Of a stretch of DNA of 64,000 bases, positions 17,790-26,631 are shown piece after piece. The stretch is taken from positions 77,712 through 141,711 of the forward strand of contig DASPPB010000075.1 of the NCBI GenBank assembly GCA_035625725.1, given 5' to 3'. This DNA is from GJ-E10 sp035625725 (GTDB lineage Bacteria > Pseudomonadota > Gammaproteobacteria > Burkholderiales > Burkholderiaceae_F). The notes beneath the pieces were generated by a model. It had not been told where the DNA came from. It saw only the letters and a list, made by a program, of their open reading frames with translations, and did not search any database. The number at the start of each line of letters is the position of its first letter. Positions within the stretch are counted from its first letter, which is position 1. Made by a program: the position numbers and the translations under genes.

Positions 17790-18801
17790 CGCCAGCTTGT
17801 TCGGGCGCGCCCCATCGGGCCCCCACCGCAATGGGCGTGCGCGCCACAAATTCGCGCGCCTCCAGACGTCGGCCGCCGGCGCGCTGCAACTGCTGCAGAC
17901 ACAGCGAGCCCTCACCGCATGCCACAACGATGCCTTGCGCATCGACGGAAAGCACCGTTCCAGGCACCGGGCCGCGGACCGCGTGCGAAGCGCCGCCCGG
18001 CGCCCGCGTCGCGTGGGCGCGCCAGATTTTGATGGTCTGGTCGCCCATCGCGCTGCACGCCCCCGGAAACGGGTCAAACGCGCGCACGCGGGCTGCGAGC
18101 CGCTCGGCGCAATCGTTCCAGTCGATCCATGCTTCGGACTTCTCGACCTTGCGTGCGTAAGCGACGCCCTCCGACGGCTGCGGCCGCGGCTGCAACTGCC
18201 CGCTTGCGATCTGACGCAGGGCCGTCACAATCAGCCGTCCACCGAGCTGGGCAAGCTGCTCGGTGAGCACTCCCGCGGTAATTTCGGGGTCGATGTCAAC
18301 GGCCTGCATCAGAAGGATCGGCCCCGTATCCAAGCCCTCATCCATCTGCATGATCGTTATGCCGGTGCGCGTGTCGCCGGCTTCGATGGCTCGCACCACG
18401 GGTGCCGCTCCGCGCCAGCGCGGGAGCAAGGACGCGTGAATGTTGATTGCCCTGACGGCGCCGCCGCTCACGGGCAATCCGCGCGGCAGTTGCAGAACCG
18501 AGGCGGGTAGCAGCAGGCCGTAGGCCGCCACCACCAGCACGTCGGGCACGGCGGCGCGCAGCTGCATCAGCGCCCGCTCGGCTTCCTGGCCAGCGCGCTC
18601 CACGCGCAGGCTCGAGGGCGTGATTACCGCGATGCCGTGCTCGAGCGCCAGGCGCTTGACGGCGCACGCTTGCACGTGCTGGCCGCGCCCCGCGGGCCGG
18701 TCGGGCTGCGTCAGCACCAGAGGCACGTCAAATCCCGCGGCCAGCAGTGCCTGCAGCGCGCGGGCCGCGAAGGCCGGTGTCCCGGCAAAGGCGATGCGCA
18801 T
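17779..18801 (-). CDS. fmt: Methionyl-tRNA formyltransferase
   Basis: Fmt formylates initiator Met-tRNA using 10-formyl-THF. The 340-residue protein (Escherichia coli 315) keeps the catalytic triad as Asn120, His122 and Asp158 (INIHASLLPRWRGAAPV and DEGLDTGPI). It carries two short insertions, around residues 68-75 and 111-116. The C-terminal tRNA-binding OB-like domain begins near 215. It lies 21 bp after def, the standard pairing of the deformylase with the formyltransferase. Confidence 0.96.
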   Translation of the reverse strand: MRIAFAGTPAFAARALQALLAAGFDVPLVLTQPDRPAGRGQHVQACAVKRLALEHGIAVITPSSLRVERAGQEAERALMQLRAAVPDVLVVAAYGLLLPASVLQLPRGLPVSGGAVRAINIHASLLPRWRGAAPVVRAIEAGDTRTGITIMQMDEGLDTGPILLMQAVDIDPEITAGVLTEQLAQLGGRLIVTALRQIASGQLQPRPQPSEGVAYARKVEKSEAWIDWNDCAERLAARVRAFDPFPGACSAMGDQTIKIWRAHATRAPGGASHAVRGPVPGTVLSVDAQGIVVACGEGSLCLQQLQRAGGRRLEAREFVARTPIAVGARWGAPEQAGDDD

Positions 18802-18822
18802 GAGCGGCCGGCCCTTCGCGCG

Positions 18823-19326
18823 CTAGCTGCGCGCGCGTCGCTTGCGCAGCTTGGCGCGCACCCGCGCCTGCTTGAGCAAGGACAGGTGCTCGACAAACAC
18901 GACGCCGTCGAGATGATCGATCTCGTGCTGCACGCACACCGCCAAATTGCCCGTGCATTCGAGCTCGAAGTGCACGCCTTCGACATCTTGCGCGCGCACC
19001 CGAATCTGCGCCGGCCGCCGCACCAGCTCGTAGATCCCCGGCACCGACAAGCAACCCTCCTCACAAACGGCCAGTTCCGAGGACGTCCAGGCCAGTTCGG
19101 GATTGACGAAAACCCGCAACTCGCTTTTGGACTCCGACAGGTCCATGACAACCACCCGCTGGAGCACATTGACCTGCGTTGCGGCCAAACCCACGCCAGT
19201 GGCACCATACATGGTCTCGCTCATGTCGCGCACGAGCGCACGCAAAGCCTCATCAAAGACCGTGACCGGCTGGGCGACCCGATGCAGCCGCGGATCCGGG
19301 TATTCGAGTATCGTCAGTACGGCCAT
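18823..19326 (-). CDS. def: Peptide deformylase
   Basis: Def removes the N-formyl group from nascent proteins and is an Fe2+/Zn2+ hydrolase. The three family motifs are GVGLAATQ (44-51), EGCLSVPG (Cys92) and HEIDHLDG (metal ligands His134 and His138, catalytic Glu135). Length 167 residues, ending in a Lys/Arg-rich tail. It is the first gene of the def-fmt-rsmB-DUF4390-ntrY-ntrX series and is divergent from the LysM gene. Confidence 0.97.
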   Translation of the reverse strand: MAVLTILEYPDPRLHRVAQPVTVFDEALRALVRDMSETMYGATGVGLAATQVNVLQRVVVMDLSESKSELRVFVNPELAWTSSELAVCEEGCLSVPGIYELVRRPAQIRVRAQDVEGVHFELECTGNLAVCVQHEIDHLDGVVFVEHLSLLKQARVRAKLRKRRARS

Positions 19327-19491
19327 AGCCTGCGGTACTAAACGCGGAAATGGCGGGGAATAACCCGATACAGTGAGCGAACCATCCGCAAAGATTCGTT
19401 GCGACCGGCGCCCATTCGGTGGAAAATTTCGACTCCGGGCCGCTGGCGCAGCACGGTGCCACGAGCCGCGGACGCGCTACGGACTACTTCG

Positions 19492-20871
19492 ATGAAGGCC
19501 CTACCAAACATGACGATCGCCTGCACGCATCACTTGCTTTCCCTGGCTCGCCGACTCGCCGGCACGGGCGGCGCCCGCGAGTCTAGCGTTGTCGCCGCGC
19601 ACAGTGTATGCGCGCGAGACCACGCTCCGGGCTCTGTGCTGCTCGCCGCAGTTCTCGGGTGCTGTGCTGCAATGGCGGTGGGGCCGACTGCGGCCGCATC
19701 CTCCGAGCGCTATCCGATTACGCCCGAGCAACGCGAAACGGCCGAAAAAGTTGCCAACCGCGGCGTGCCGATCGAGGACCTTTCGCCCAACGCACCGGCG
19801 AGCTACACGATCAAGCGCGGCGACACGCTCTGGGGAATTTCTACGCTGTACCTGAAGTCACCCTGGCGTTGGCCGGAACTCTGGGGCATGAACCGCACCC
19901 AGATTCAAAATCCGCACCTGATCTACCCGGGGCAGACCCTGGTGCTGGTCAAGACCGCCGACGGCCGCGCGCAACTCGTGCTGGCCGGCGGCGCACCCGC
20001 GCCGAAGGAGCCCGCGGCGCCGGCCGCACCGCCACCGGCGCCGCCACCGCCGGCACCTGCTCCGGCTCCGACCGAGAAGCTCAGCCCGCGCGTGCGCGAT
20101 TTGGGCGCGCTGGAAGGCGCCGCCATCCCAAGCATCCCCAACAACCTGATCGAACCCTTCCTTTCGCAGCCGATCGTGGTGGCGGCAACGGAGCTCGACC
20201 GCTTTCCACGCATCGTTGCGACTCCCGAAGATCGGGTCAATCTGGGGCAGGGCGATACCGCGTATGCGCGCGGCATCGGCAACGACGGCGTGCAGACCTA
20301 CCACATCTTTCGCCCCGCGCAGCCTCTGTACGACCCCGATGACGTGGCCCAGAAATCCCCCATCGCCTACGAGGCGCATTACTTGGGCTCGGCGCGCGTG
20401 ACCAAGCGCGGCGAGGTCGCGACGCTGTTGATCATCGAGAGCAAGCTCGAAATCGGCGTGGGTGATCGCCTCGTTCCCGTCGGCCACCAGGAGCTCATCA
20501 GTTACGTTCCGCACCGCCCCGAGGGCGATGTGCGCGGGCGTATCGTGTCGGTCTACGGCGGAGAGGCCTCCGTCGGTCTGGGCAGCATCGTGACGCTCAA
20601 TCGCGGCCTGAAGGACGGCTTGGAAATTGGGCACGTGCTAGTGGTGCTGCACAATGGCGACACCATCGTCGATCGCACGCGGCCCGGCAGCGAGCAAGTC
20701 AAGCTCCCGGACGAACCGATTGGCAACTTGTTTGTCTTCCGTCTTTTCGACGGCATCTCCTACGCCCTGATGGTTTCGGCTTCGGGTCCCGTTGCCGTGG
20801 GTGATCGCTTCGTGCAACCCGAAGGCAAACCCGCGAACACTCCCCGGGTTGTCGGCACGGCCGACCGCTAG
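19492..20871 (+). CDS. LysM peptidoglycan-binding domain protein
   Basis: The 459-residue product has a hydrophobic export segment (SVLLAAVLGCCAAMAVG, about residues 57-73), unusually far from the chosen ATG. A single LysM domain lies at about 104-152 (YTIKRGDTLWGIS ... IYPGQTLVL), followed by a Pro/Ala-rich linker and a long C-terminal region of unknown fold. It is a conserved partner of def-fmt in Betaproteobacteria and is thought to act in the envelope. The start is uncertain: ATG at 19492 or 19510. Confidence 0.85.
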   Translation: MKALPNMTIACTHHLLSLARRLAGTGGARESSVVAAHSVCARDHAPGSVLLAAVLGCCAAMAVGPTAAASSERYPITPEQRETAEKVANRGVPIEDLSPNAPASYTIKRGDTLWGISTLYLKSPWRWPELWGMNRTQIQNPHLIYPGQTLVLVKTADGRAQLVLAGGAPAPKEPAAPAAPPPAPPPPAPAPAPTEKLSPRVRDLGALEGAAIPSIPNNLIEPFLSQPIVVAATELDRFPRIVATPEDRVNLGQGDTAYARGIGNDGVQTYHIFRPAQPLYDPDDVAQKSPIAYEAHYLGSARVTKRGEVATLLIIESKLEIGVGDRLVPVGHQELISYVPHRPEGDVRGRIVSVYGGEASVGLGSIVTLNRGLKDGLEIGHVLVVLHNGDTIVDRTRPGSEQVKLPDEPIGNLFVFRLFDGISYALMVSASGPVAVGDRFVQPEGKPANTPRVVGTADR

Positions 20872-20883
20872 CAAAGCGCTGTC

Positions 20884-20904
20884 GCGCGCGCCGCAGGCGC
20901 GCGC
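20884..20904 (+). terminator. GC-rich hairpin after the LysM gene
   Basis: GCGCGCGCC-GCA-GGCGCGCGC forms a perfect 9-bp stem with a 3-nt loop, starting 12 bp after the LysM stop codon. There is no T-tract, so it may be an mRNA 3' stabiliser or a weak terminator. Confidence 0.4.
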
Positions 20905-21115
20905 AGGGTCAGTCTGCGCGCGGCCCGCGGAACCGGCCCGGCCAACCGCGGGGGCTCCTTGCGGATCTCGAAATTGACGGCAAAAAGCGAGCGTCTTTGG
21001 AGCAACTCGTGCGCGGCGCTGCGCTACAACGACGAGCGATGGCCCGCGCGCTGTTCACGGGCGGGGGCAGAGCCGATTGCAAGTTGCTGCCAGGAGCATT
21101 ACAGTGCCCACATCC

Positions 21116-21577
21116 ATGTTCGACGTGCTCGTCTACCTGTACGAGAACTACAGCGCGTTTGAGGCCTGCCGTGACGCTACGGCCCTTGGCCGCACCCTAG
21201 CCGACGCCGGATTTGACGACGACGAGATCCGCGAAGCGCTCTGTTGGCTGCAGGGGCTTGCGCGACTCGTGCAAGACAGCGACAGCCTGGCCCTCGACCG
21301 CAGCCGCGGACTGCGTGTGTATACGGCCGCGGAGACCCAGCAGTTGAGCTCCGACGCCATCGGTTTTCTGATGTACCTGGACTCGGCCGAACAACTGACC
21401 CCACGGCAACGGGAGATCGTCATCGAGAGGGCTCTGGCCATCGGCGAAGCGACGCTGTCGCTCGCGACGATGAAAATCATCGTTTTGATGGTGCTCTGGA
21501 GCCACTCGGCCGACGTCGACTTCCTGCTGCTCGAAGAGCTGCTCAACGACAGCCCAGACCGGCGCGCAATGCATTAA
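21116..21577 (+). CDS. smg: Smg family protein (DUF494)
   Basis: A 153-residue protein matching Smg/DUF494: it starts MFDVLVYLYENY, has the central FLMYLDSAEQLTPRQREIVIERALA segment, and ends in MH like Escherichia coli Smg. The function is not well defined. An AGGAG at 21092-21096 is 7 nt from an in-frame GTG at 21104 but 20 nt from the ATG, so translation may really begin four codons earlier (GTG CCC ACA TCC). I give the ATG because homologues start there. No dprA gene lies between the LysM gene and smg, unlike many relatives. Confidence 0.88.
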   Translation: MFDVLVYLYENYSAFEACRDATALGRTLADAGFDDDEIREALCWLQGLARLVQDSDSLALDRSRGLRVYTAAETQQLSSDAIGFLMYLDSAEQLTPRQREIVIERALAIGEATLSLATMKIIVLMVLWSHSADVDFLLLEELLNDSPDRRAMH

Positions 21578-21750
21578 ATGAAGCGCTGCCGGGCACGGCC
21601 GCCGTGGCGGCGTGCACCGATTTCATTTCGTTGTTATCCTGAAAAAAAGGAATCGACCCCTTGGGGTCCGCGCGCGGGTGGCCGGCGCCGAGCACGGCGG
21701 GTCGCACGGCGTCGCGGTTTGTGCCCCGAGCGTCAGTCGGTCGGGAGTCC

Positions 21751-24507
21751 ATGAGCAAGAAAACACTGATCATCGCCGAAAAACCATCGGTTGCCGCCGA
21801 TATTGCTCGCGCTCTGGGGGGCTTCGAGAAGCACCCGGATTATTTTGAAAGCGACGCCTATGTCCTGGCTTCGGCCGTCGGGCATCTGCTCGAGCTGCAC
21901 GAACCCGAAGAATACGAGGTCAAGCGTGGGAAGTGGAGCTTTGCGCACCTGCCGGTGATTCCGCCCGCGTTCGCACTCAAACCCATCGAGCGCTCCGAAG
22001 CCCGGCTCAAAGTTCTCACCAGGCTCATCCGACGCAAGGAGGTGGGCGCGCTCATCAACGCCTGCGATGCGGGCCGCGAGGGAGAGCTGATTTTTCGCTA
22101 CATCGTCCAACACTCCGGTGCCAAGCAGCCGATCCGACGCTTATGGCTGCAATCGATGACGCCGGCGGCGATTCGCGAAGCCTTTTCGCAGCTTCGCAGC
22201 GATGCGCAGATGCAGCCGCTGGCCGATGCCGCGCGCTGCCGCTCCGAGGCCGACTGGCTCATCGGAATCAACGGCACGCGCGCGATGACCGCGTTCAACA
22301 GCAAGGACGGTGGATTCTTTCTTACCACGGTGGGCCGGGTGCAGACCCCGACGCTGGCCATCACGGTGGAGCGCGAAGAGCGCATCCGCAAGTTCGTGCC
22401 GCGCGCCTACTGGGAGGTTCACGCACAATTCGGCTGTCGCGCCGGCACGTACGAAGGCCGCTGGTTCGATCCAGAGTTCAAAAAGCGCGAGGATGACGCC
22501 GAGGCCAGGGCCGAGCGCATCTGGGATCGCTCGGCCGCCGAGGCAATCACGGCTGCCTGCACCGGCAAGTCGGGCTCGGTTAGCGAGGAGTCCAAACCCA
22601 GTTCGCAGCTCTCGCCGCTACTGTTTGACCTGACGTCTCTGCAGCGCGAGGGCAACGCGCGCTTCGGCTTTTCGGCCAAAACGACGCTGTCCCTGGCGCA
22701 GGCCCTCTACGAGAAGCACAAGGCGCTCACCTATCCACGAACCGATTCGCGCGCACTGCCGCAGGACTACATCGAGGTCGTGCGCCAGACACTGCGCATG
22801 ATGGTCGGCGGCACAGCCGCCAAGCGCGGCGGCGGCATCGCGCTGTTGCGCGACTACGCACCGCACGCCGCGCGCATCTTGGATAAGGACTGGGTGCGAC
22901 CCAACCGCCGGGTTTTTGACGATACGAAGATTTCGGACCACTTCGCGATCGTCCCTACGCTGCAGGCGCCCGCGGCGCTTTCGGAGGCCGAGCACAAGAT
23001 CTACGACCTCGTCGTGCGACGCTTCCTGGCCGTGTTTCACCCCGCGGCCGAATACCTGGTCACCACCCGCATCACCGAGGTGGCCGGGCATCGGTTCAAG
23101 ACCGAGGGCAAAGTGCTCACCGAAGCGGGCTGGCTAACGGTCTACGGACGAGAGGGCCAAGCCGAACAGGCCTCGCTCGTGGCCGTGGAGCCCGAGGAGC
23201 GCGTGCAGACGCTCTCCGTCGAGGCGACCGCCCTGCAGACCAAGCCACCGGCGCGCTTCACCGAGGCGACGCTGCTCTCGGCGATGGAGGGCGCGGGCAA
23301 GCTCGTCGACGACGACGAACTGCGCGCCGCGATGGAGGAAAAAGGTCTGGGCACTCCGGCCACGAGAGCGGCAATCATCGAAGGCCTGATTGCCGAGCGC
23401 TATCTCGTGCGCGATGGCCGGGAGCTGCACCCCACGGCCAAAGCATTCCAACTCATGACGCTGCTGCGCGGCTTGGGCGTCGACGAACTGACTTTGCCCG
23501 AGCTCACGGGGGAATGGGAGCATCGCCTGGCGCTCATGGAGCACGGCTCGCTGCGGCGCGATGTGTTCATGCGCGAGATCGCGCAAATGACCAAGCGCAT
23601 TGTCCAGCGGGCCAAGAGCTACGAGTCCGACACCGTGCCGGGCGACTATGCGACCTTGCAAACGCCGTGCCCGAAGTGCGGCGCGACCGTCCAGGAAAAC
23701 TACCGCCGCTTTGCCTGCACGCGCTGCGATTTTTCGCTGCCCAAGCACCCGGGCAGCCGTACGTTCGAATACGAGGAAGTCGAGCAGTTGCTCCGCGATC
23801 GGAGCATCGGGCCGCTGACGGGCTTTCGCAGCAAGCTGGGCCGGCCGTTTGCCGCGGTGCTGAAAATCTCGCCGGAGTTCAAGCTCGAATTTGACTTCGG
23901 GAATACGGATGCCGAGGTTGTCGGCTCCGAGGTCGACTTCAGCGGTCTCACCCCGCTGGGCCCCTGTCCGAAGTGCGGCGCCAACGTCTACGAACAACCG
24001 ATGGCCTACGTCTGCGAGAAGTCCGTTGGAGCTGCACGCACCTGCGACTTTCGATCGGGGCGGGTGATATTGCAGCAAACGATCGAGCCCGAGCAGATGC
24101 GCAAATTGTTGCACGAGGGCCGCACCGATTTGCTGCGCGGCTTCGTCTCCAATCGAACGCGTCGCAAATTCGCCGCATTTCTGGTCCGCAAGCCCGACGG
24201 TTCAACCGGTTTCGAGTTCGAGCAACGTGCCGCACGCACGGCGAGCGCAGAAGCCCCAGCTGCACCCGCGGGCAAGACGCCTGCGCGCACGGCCCAGCCC
24301 AAGACCCCGGAGCGCCCCGCGGTGCCGCCCGCGCCCAAGGGCGCAAAGCCTGCCAAATCCAAGGCACCTGCGGGCGCTGCGGGGCCGGCAGCCGGTGGCC
24401 GCGCGACCGCACGCTCGGTGAGTCCGGCGGCCAAGCGCGCTGCCGCGCGCAAAGCGCCGGCTCGCAAAATCGCGAAAGCCAAGAGCGCGCGCGCCCGCTC
24501 GAAATAG
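21751..24507 (+). CDS. topB: DNA topoisomerase III with C-terminal zinc ribbons and basic tail
   Basis: A type IA topoisomerase of 918 residues that decatenates DNA. The TOPRIM domain is at the N-terminus (AEKPSVAAD, then NACDAGREGELIFRY). The active-site Tyr328 is in YPRTDSRAL, the same number as in Escherichia coli TopB. Two zinc-ribbon modules follow (CPKCG...CTRC near 632-655 and CPKCG...C near 743-768). The last 80 or so residues are Ala/Lys/Pro/Arg rich, like histone H1 or bacterial H1-like proteins. ATG at 21751 follows TCGGGAGTCC. Usual neighbour of smg. Confidence 0.95.
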   Translation: MSKKTLIIAEKPSVAADIARALGGFEKHPDYFESDAYVLASAVGHLLELHEPEEYEVKRGKWSFAHLPVIPPAFALKPIERSEARLKVLTRLIRRKEVGALINACDAGREGELIFRYIVQHSGAKQPIRRLWLQSMTPAAIREAFSQLRSDAQMQPLADAARCRSEADWLIGINGTRAMTAFNSKDGGFFLTTVGRVQTPTLAITVEREERIRKFVPRAYWEVHAQFGCRAGTYEGRWFDPEFKKREDDAEARAERIWDRSAAEAITAACTGKSGSVSEESKPSSQLSPLLFDLTSLQREGNARFGFSAKTTLSLAQALYEKHKALTYPRTDSRALPQDYIEVVRQTLRMMVGGTAAKRGGGIALLRDYAPHAARILDKDWVRPNRRVFDDTKISDHFAIVPTLQAPAALSEAEHKIYDLVVRRFLAVFHPAAEYLVTTRITEVAGHRFKTEGKVLTEAGWLTVYGREGQAEQASLVAVEPEERVQTLSVEATALQTKPPARFTEATLLSAMEGAGKLVDDDELRAAMEEKGLGTPATRAAIIEGLIAERYLVRDGRELHPTAKAFQLMTLLRGLGVDELTLPELTGEWEHRLALMEHGSLRRDVFMREIAQMTKRIVQRAKSYESDTVPGDYATLQTPCPKCGATVQENYRRFACTRCDFSLPKHPGSRTFEYEEVEQLLRDRSIGPLTGFRSKLGRPFAAVLKISPEFKLEFDFGNTDAEVVGSEVDFSGLTPLGPCPKCGANVYEQPMAYVCEKSVGAARTCDFRSGRVILQQTIEPEQMRKLLHEGRTDLLRGFVSNRTRRKFAAFLVRKPDGSTGFEFEQRAARTASAEAPAAPAGKTPARTAQPKTPERPAVPPAPKGAKPAKSKAPAGAAGPAAGGRATARSVSPAAKRAAARKAPARKIAKAKSARARSK

Positions 24508-24568
24508 CGCCAGTGCAAGGGCGGCGACCCGGCGCCGCGTGTGAATATTCGACTGCCTCTTGACCGCG

Positions 24569-25213
24569 ATGGGCGCTCCGCGCATCGTGGCCGGCATGGC
24601 ACTTGTTTGCGCATGGAATCGGTCAGCACAGGACCCGGGGCTGTGGGCGCGAGCCAGCGCCTCGGCCACGGTCTTGACTCTCGAGGACTTGGTCGAGCGC
24701 ATGCGAGGCCTTCAGCCCTCGGCCAGCTACCGGCTGAGCCTCGACAGCGGCGTGGAGTACAAGAACGTGCGCCACGCTCTGCAGCGTCCGATGACGATTC
24801 GTCTGGAGACCTGGCTCAAGCTCATGCGCAGCCTGCGCATCCGGACGGTTGCGGCCGAACGCGCGGAAGACGTGATCTGGCCCGGCGAACAGACGCTGGT
24901 CGTCGCGTTTGACAGTACGGCGGGCGCGCTGATCGGACCCGGCTGCACGACCAGCCTGCGCGCCTGCCGGTTGCGCCGCGGCTGGAGCCGCAGGCAGCTC
25001 GCGCTCCGCGCGGGCGTGTCGGTCGATGCGATCGACTCCCTGGAACGCGGGCGCGGCCTATTGGGAAAGCTCGCGCACGTATGCCAGGCTCTCGAGCTGC
25101 GGCTTTTGTGCGCGCTGCCGCCCTGGCACGGGAGCCTGGAGGAGCTCTGGAGCGAACAGTCCGCTCGCTGCCTCGCGCGGCCGGCGCACTACGCCACGCG
25201 GCGCGGCCGATGA
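24569..25213 (+). CDS. Putative DNA-binding protein with two XRE-like HTH domains
   Basis: The 214-residue product has a clear Cro/C1-type HTH at about 129-180 (RLRRGWSRRQLALRAGVSVDAIDSLERG). The segment at about 41-92 also reads like a degenerate HTH (YRLSLDSGVEYKNVRHALQ... LETWLKLMRSL). The middle (100-128) is unassigned. The start is uncertain, with ATG at 24569 or 24596 and TTG at 24560. It follows topB by about 60 bp on the same strand and is convergent with the HDOD gene, 10 bp apart. Targets unknown. Confidence 0.65.
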   Translation: MGAPRIVAGMALVCAWNRSAQDPGLWARASASATVLTLEDLVERMRGLQPSASYRLSLDSGVEYKNVRHALQRPMTIRLETWLKLMRSLRIRTVAAERAEDVIWPGEQTLVVAFDSTAGALIGPGCTTSLRACRLRRGWSRRQLALRAGVSVDAIDSLERGRGLLGKLAHVCQALELRLLCALPPWHGSLEELWSEQSARCLARPAHYATRRGR

Positions 25214-25223
25214 GCAGCCCAAC

Positions 25224-26459
25224 TCACATGAGTGCCAGCATTGCGTCGGAGGCGGCGATGGCGCGCAGCAGCGAGCGGTTGACCGAATCGGGGTCGATTG
25301 GCAGCGCCAGGCAAGCTTCACGATGGGCCTGGGCATCCTCCGACTCCAGGCTCAGCACGACTCTGCGCAACGGCGCGTAGGGCCCCTGAGCAGTAAGCAG
25401 GCCGTCGACGACGGCCTGGGGCAGCGCGACTTGGCCGAGCAGCGCATCGAGCGGCTGGCCCGTGATCATGTCCAGCAGCGAGAAAGCTCCGACAATGAAG
25501 CATTCATCGGCTTCGTCTTGCGTGCGGCCGGATGCCAGACAGAGGTTCTCCATGCAGTAGCCGCGCACCAGCGTCGTGAATATCAGCGGCGCGGTGCGCC
25601 GGTTCTTGGTGGAGATCGCCAGGATGAGGATGAGCCACTTGATGAGCCGCTGATAACCGATCGATGCCACCGCCTGGCGCAACGACGCCGTGGGCGTGCC
25701 GCGTCGAAACGCCACGCTGTTGGCCAAGGTGAGCAGCATGTAGGCCAGTAGCGGCTCGGCCTCGAAGACCCGCTCCAGGGCACGCACGTCGGCGTCGGCC
25801 CGGATGAGGCGCACGAGTTCGAAGATCGCCCGCTGCGACGGGGAAAACTCATGGGGGGAGCTGTCCATGGGCGCCGATAGCGGCCAGCCGACGAGCGCGT
25901 GCGCGCCGGCTGCCAGTGCGGCCTCCGCTTGCGCCGTCGTATCGGAGTCAAGCGCCAGAACCGGGATCGGCGCGCGTCTGGCGCACGACGACGGTCCCAC
26001 GAGGTAGTGGAAGAATTGCAGGCGCTCGCGAGTGGGCATCGCCTCTTGCAGACGCAGCGCCTGACGCACCCCCTGGCGGCGCGACTCGAACAAGATGCGC
26101 GTGCGCGCCTCGTCTTGCAGATCCGCTGCGGGAATCTCCAAGAGCACATTGCGTGGCGCGGTCCAATGCGACATCGCTGCGTCGATCGCGCCTTGCAGCG
26201 GCGCGAGCAGCACCAGACCGTGCGGAAACGGTGTCGAGCCGTCGTCCACGAAGCCCCGCACGACTCCGTCGAGCAACGCGCTCAGGGGCATGAGCAGCCC
26301 CTGGCCGCGGCGACGCAGCTCAAGGCGCACGCCCTTGGGACGGCGATCCCGGCCCACCAGGACTTGCCATCGCAGCACCAGCGATTCAAGCGTGACGGGA
26401 TCCGGTGCCGCGTCGGTGCCCGACGGATCGTCTGGTGATCTGGGTGGAATCTCGAACAA
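25224..26459 (-). CDS. HDOD domain protein with degenerate EAL-like N-terminus (YuxH type)
   Basis: The 411-residue cytoplasmic protein has a C-terminal HDOD domain (about 205-400: FELVRLIRADADVRALERVFEAEP, then the SVAFRRGTPTASLRQAVASIGY stretch typical of HDOD). The first 200 residues look like a degraded EAL domain: LLEIPAADL stands where EVTE would be, and no EAL motif or metal ligands are left. Such proteins are regarded as signalling adaptors and not as c-di-GMP phosphodiesterases. Divergent from the membrane/spermidine-synthase gene. Confidence 0.8.
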   Translation of the reverse strand: MFEIPPRSPDDPSGTDAAPDPVTLESLVLRWQVLVGRDRRPKGVRLELRRRGQGLLMPLSALLDGVVRGFVDDGSTPFPHGLVLLAPLQGAIDAAMSHWTAPRNVLLEIPAADLQDEARTRILFESRRQGVRQALRLQEAMPTRERLQFFHYLVGPSSCARRAPIPVLALDSDTTAQAEAALAAGAHALVGWPLSAPMDSSPHEFSPSQRAIFELVRLIRADADVRALERVFEAEPLLAYMLLTLANSVAFRRGTPTASLRQAVASIGYQRLIKWLILILAISTKNRRTAPLIFTTLVRGYCMENLCLASGRTQDEADECFIVGAFSLLDMITGQPLDALLGQVALPQAVVDGLLTAQGPYAPLRRVVLSLESEDAQAHREACLALPIDPDSVNRSLLRAIAASDAMLALM

Positions 26460-26631
26460 AGCTCCGCTCCCGCGCCCGATACGCCGCAGGGCGAGCGCGC
26501 TCGGCCACGCACGTTGCCCCTAAGCTTAAGAACCGGCGCAGCATCGATTAGCCCGAGAAGGAGGGTCTCCGCCACCCAGTTGTGTCGATGCACCGTGCGA
26601 AAATGCCGTTTTTTGCCGGATTTGCGGGCCA

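Noticed and set aside
16740..18032. Plus-strand frame opposite rsmB and fmt
   Set aside because: Antisense shadow.
24590..24620. Apparent TGGCACT...TGCG sigma-54-like site upstream of the HTH gene
   Set aside because: The GG-to-GC spacing is one base short, and this motif lies inside the candidate coding region.
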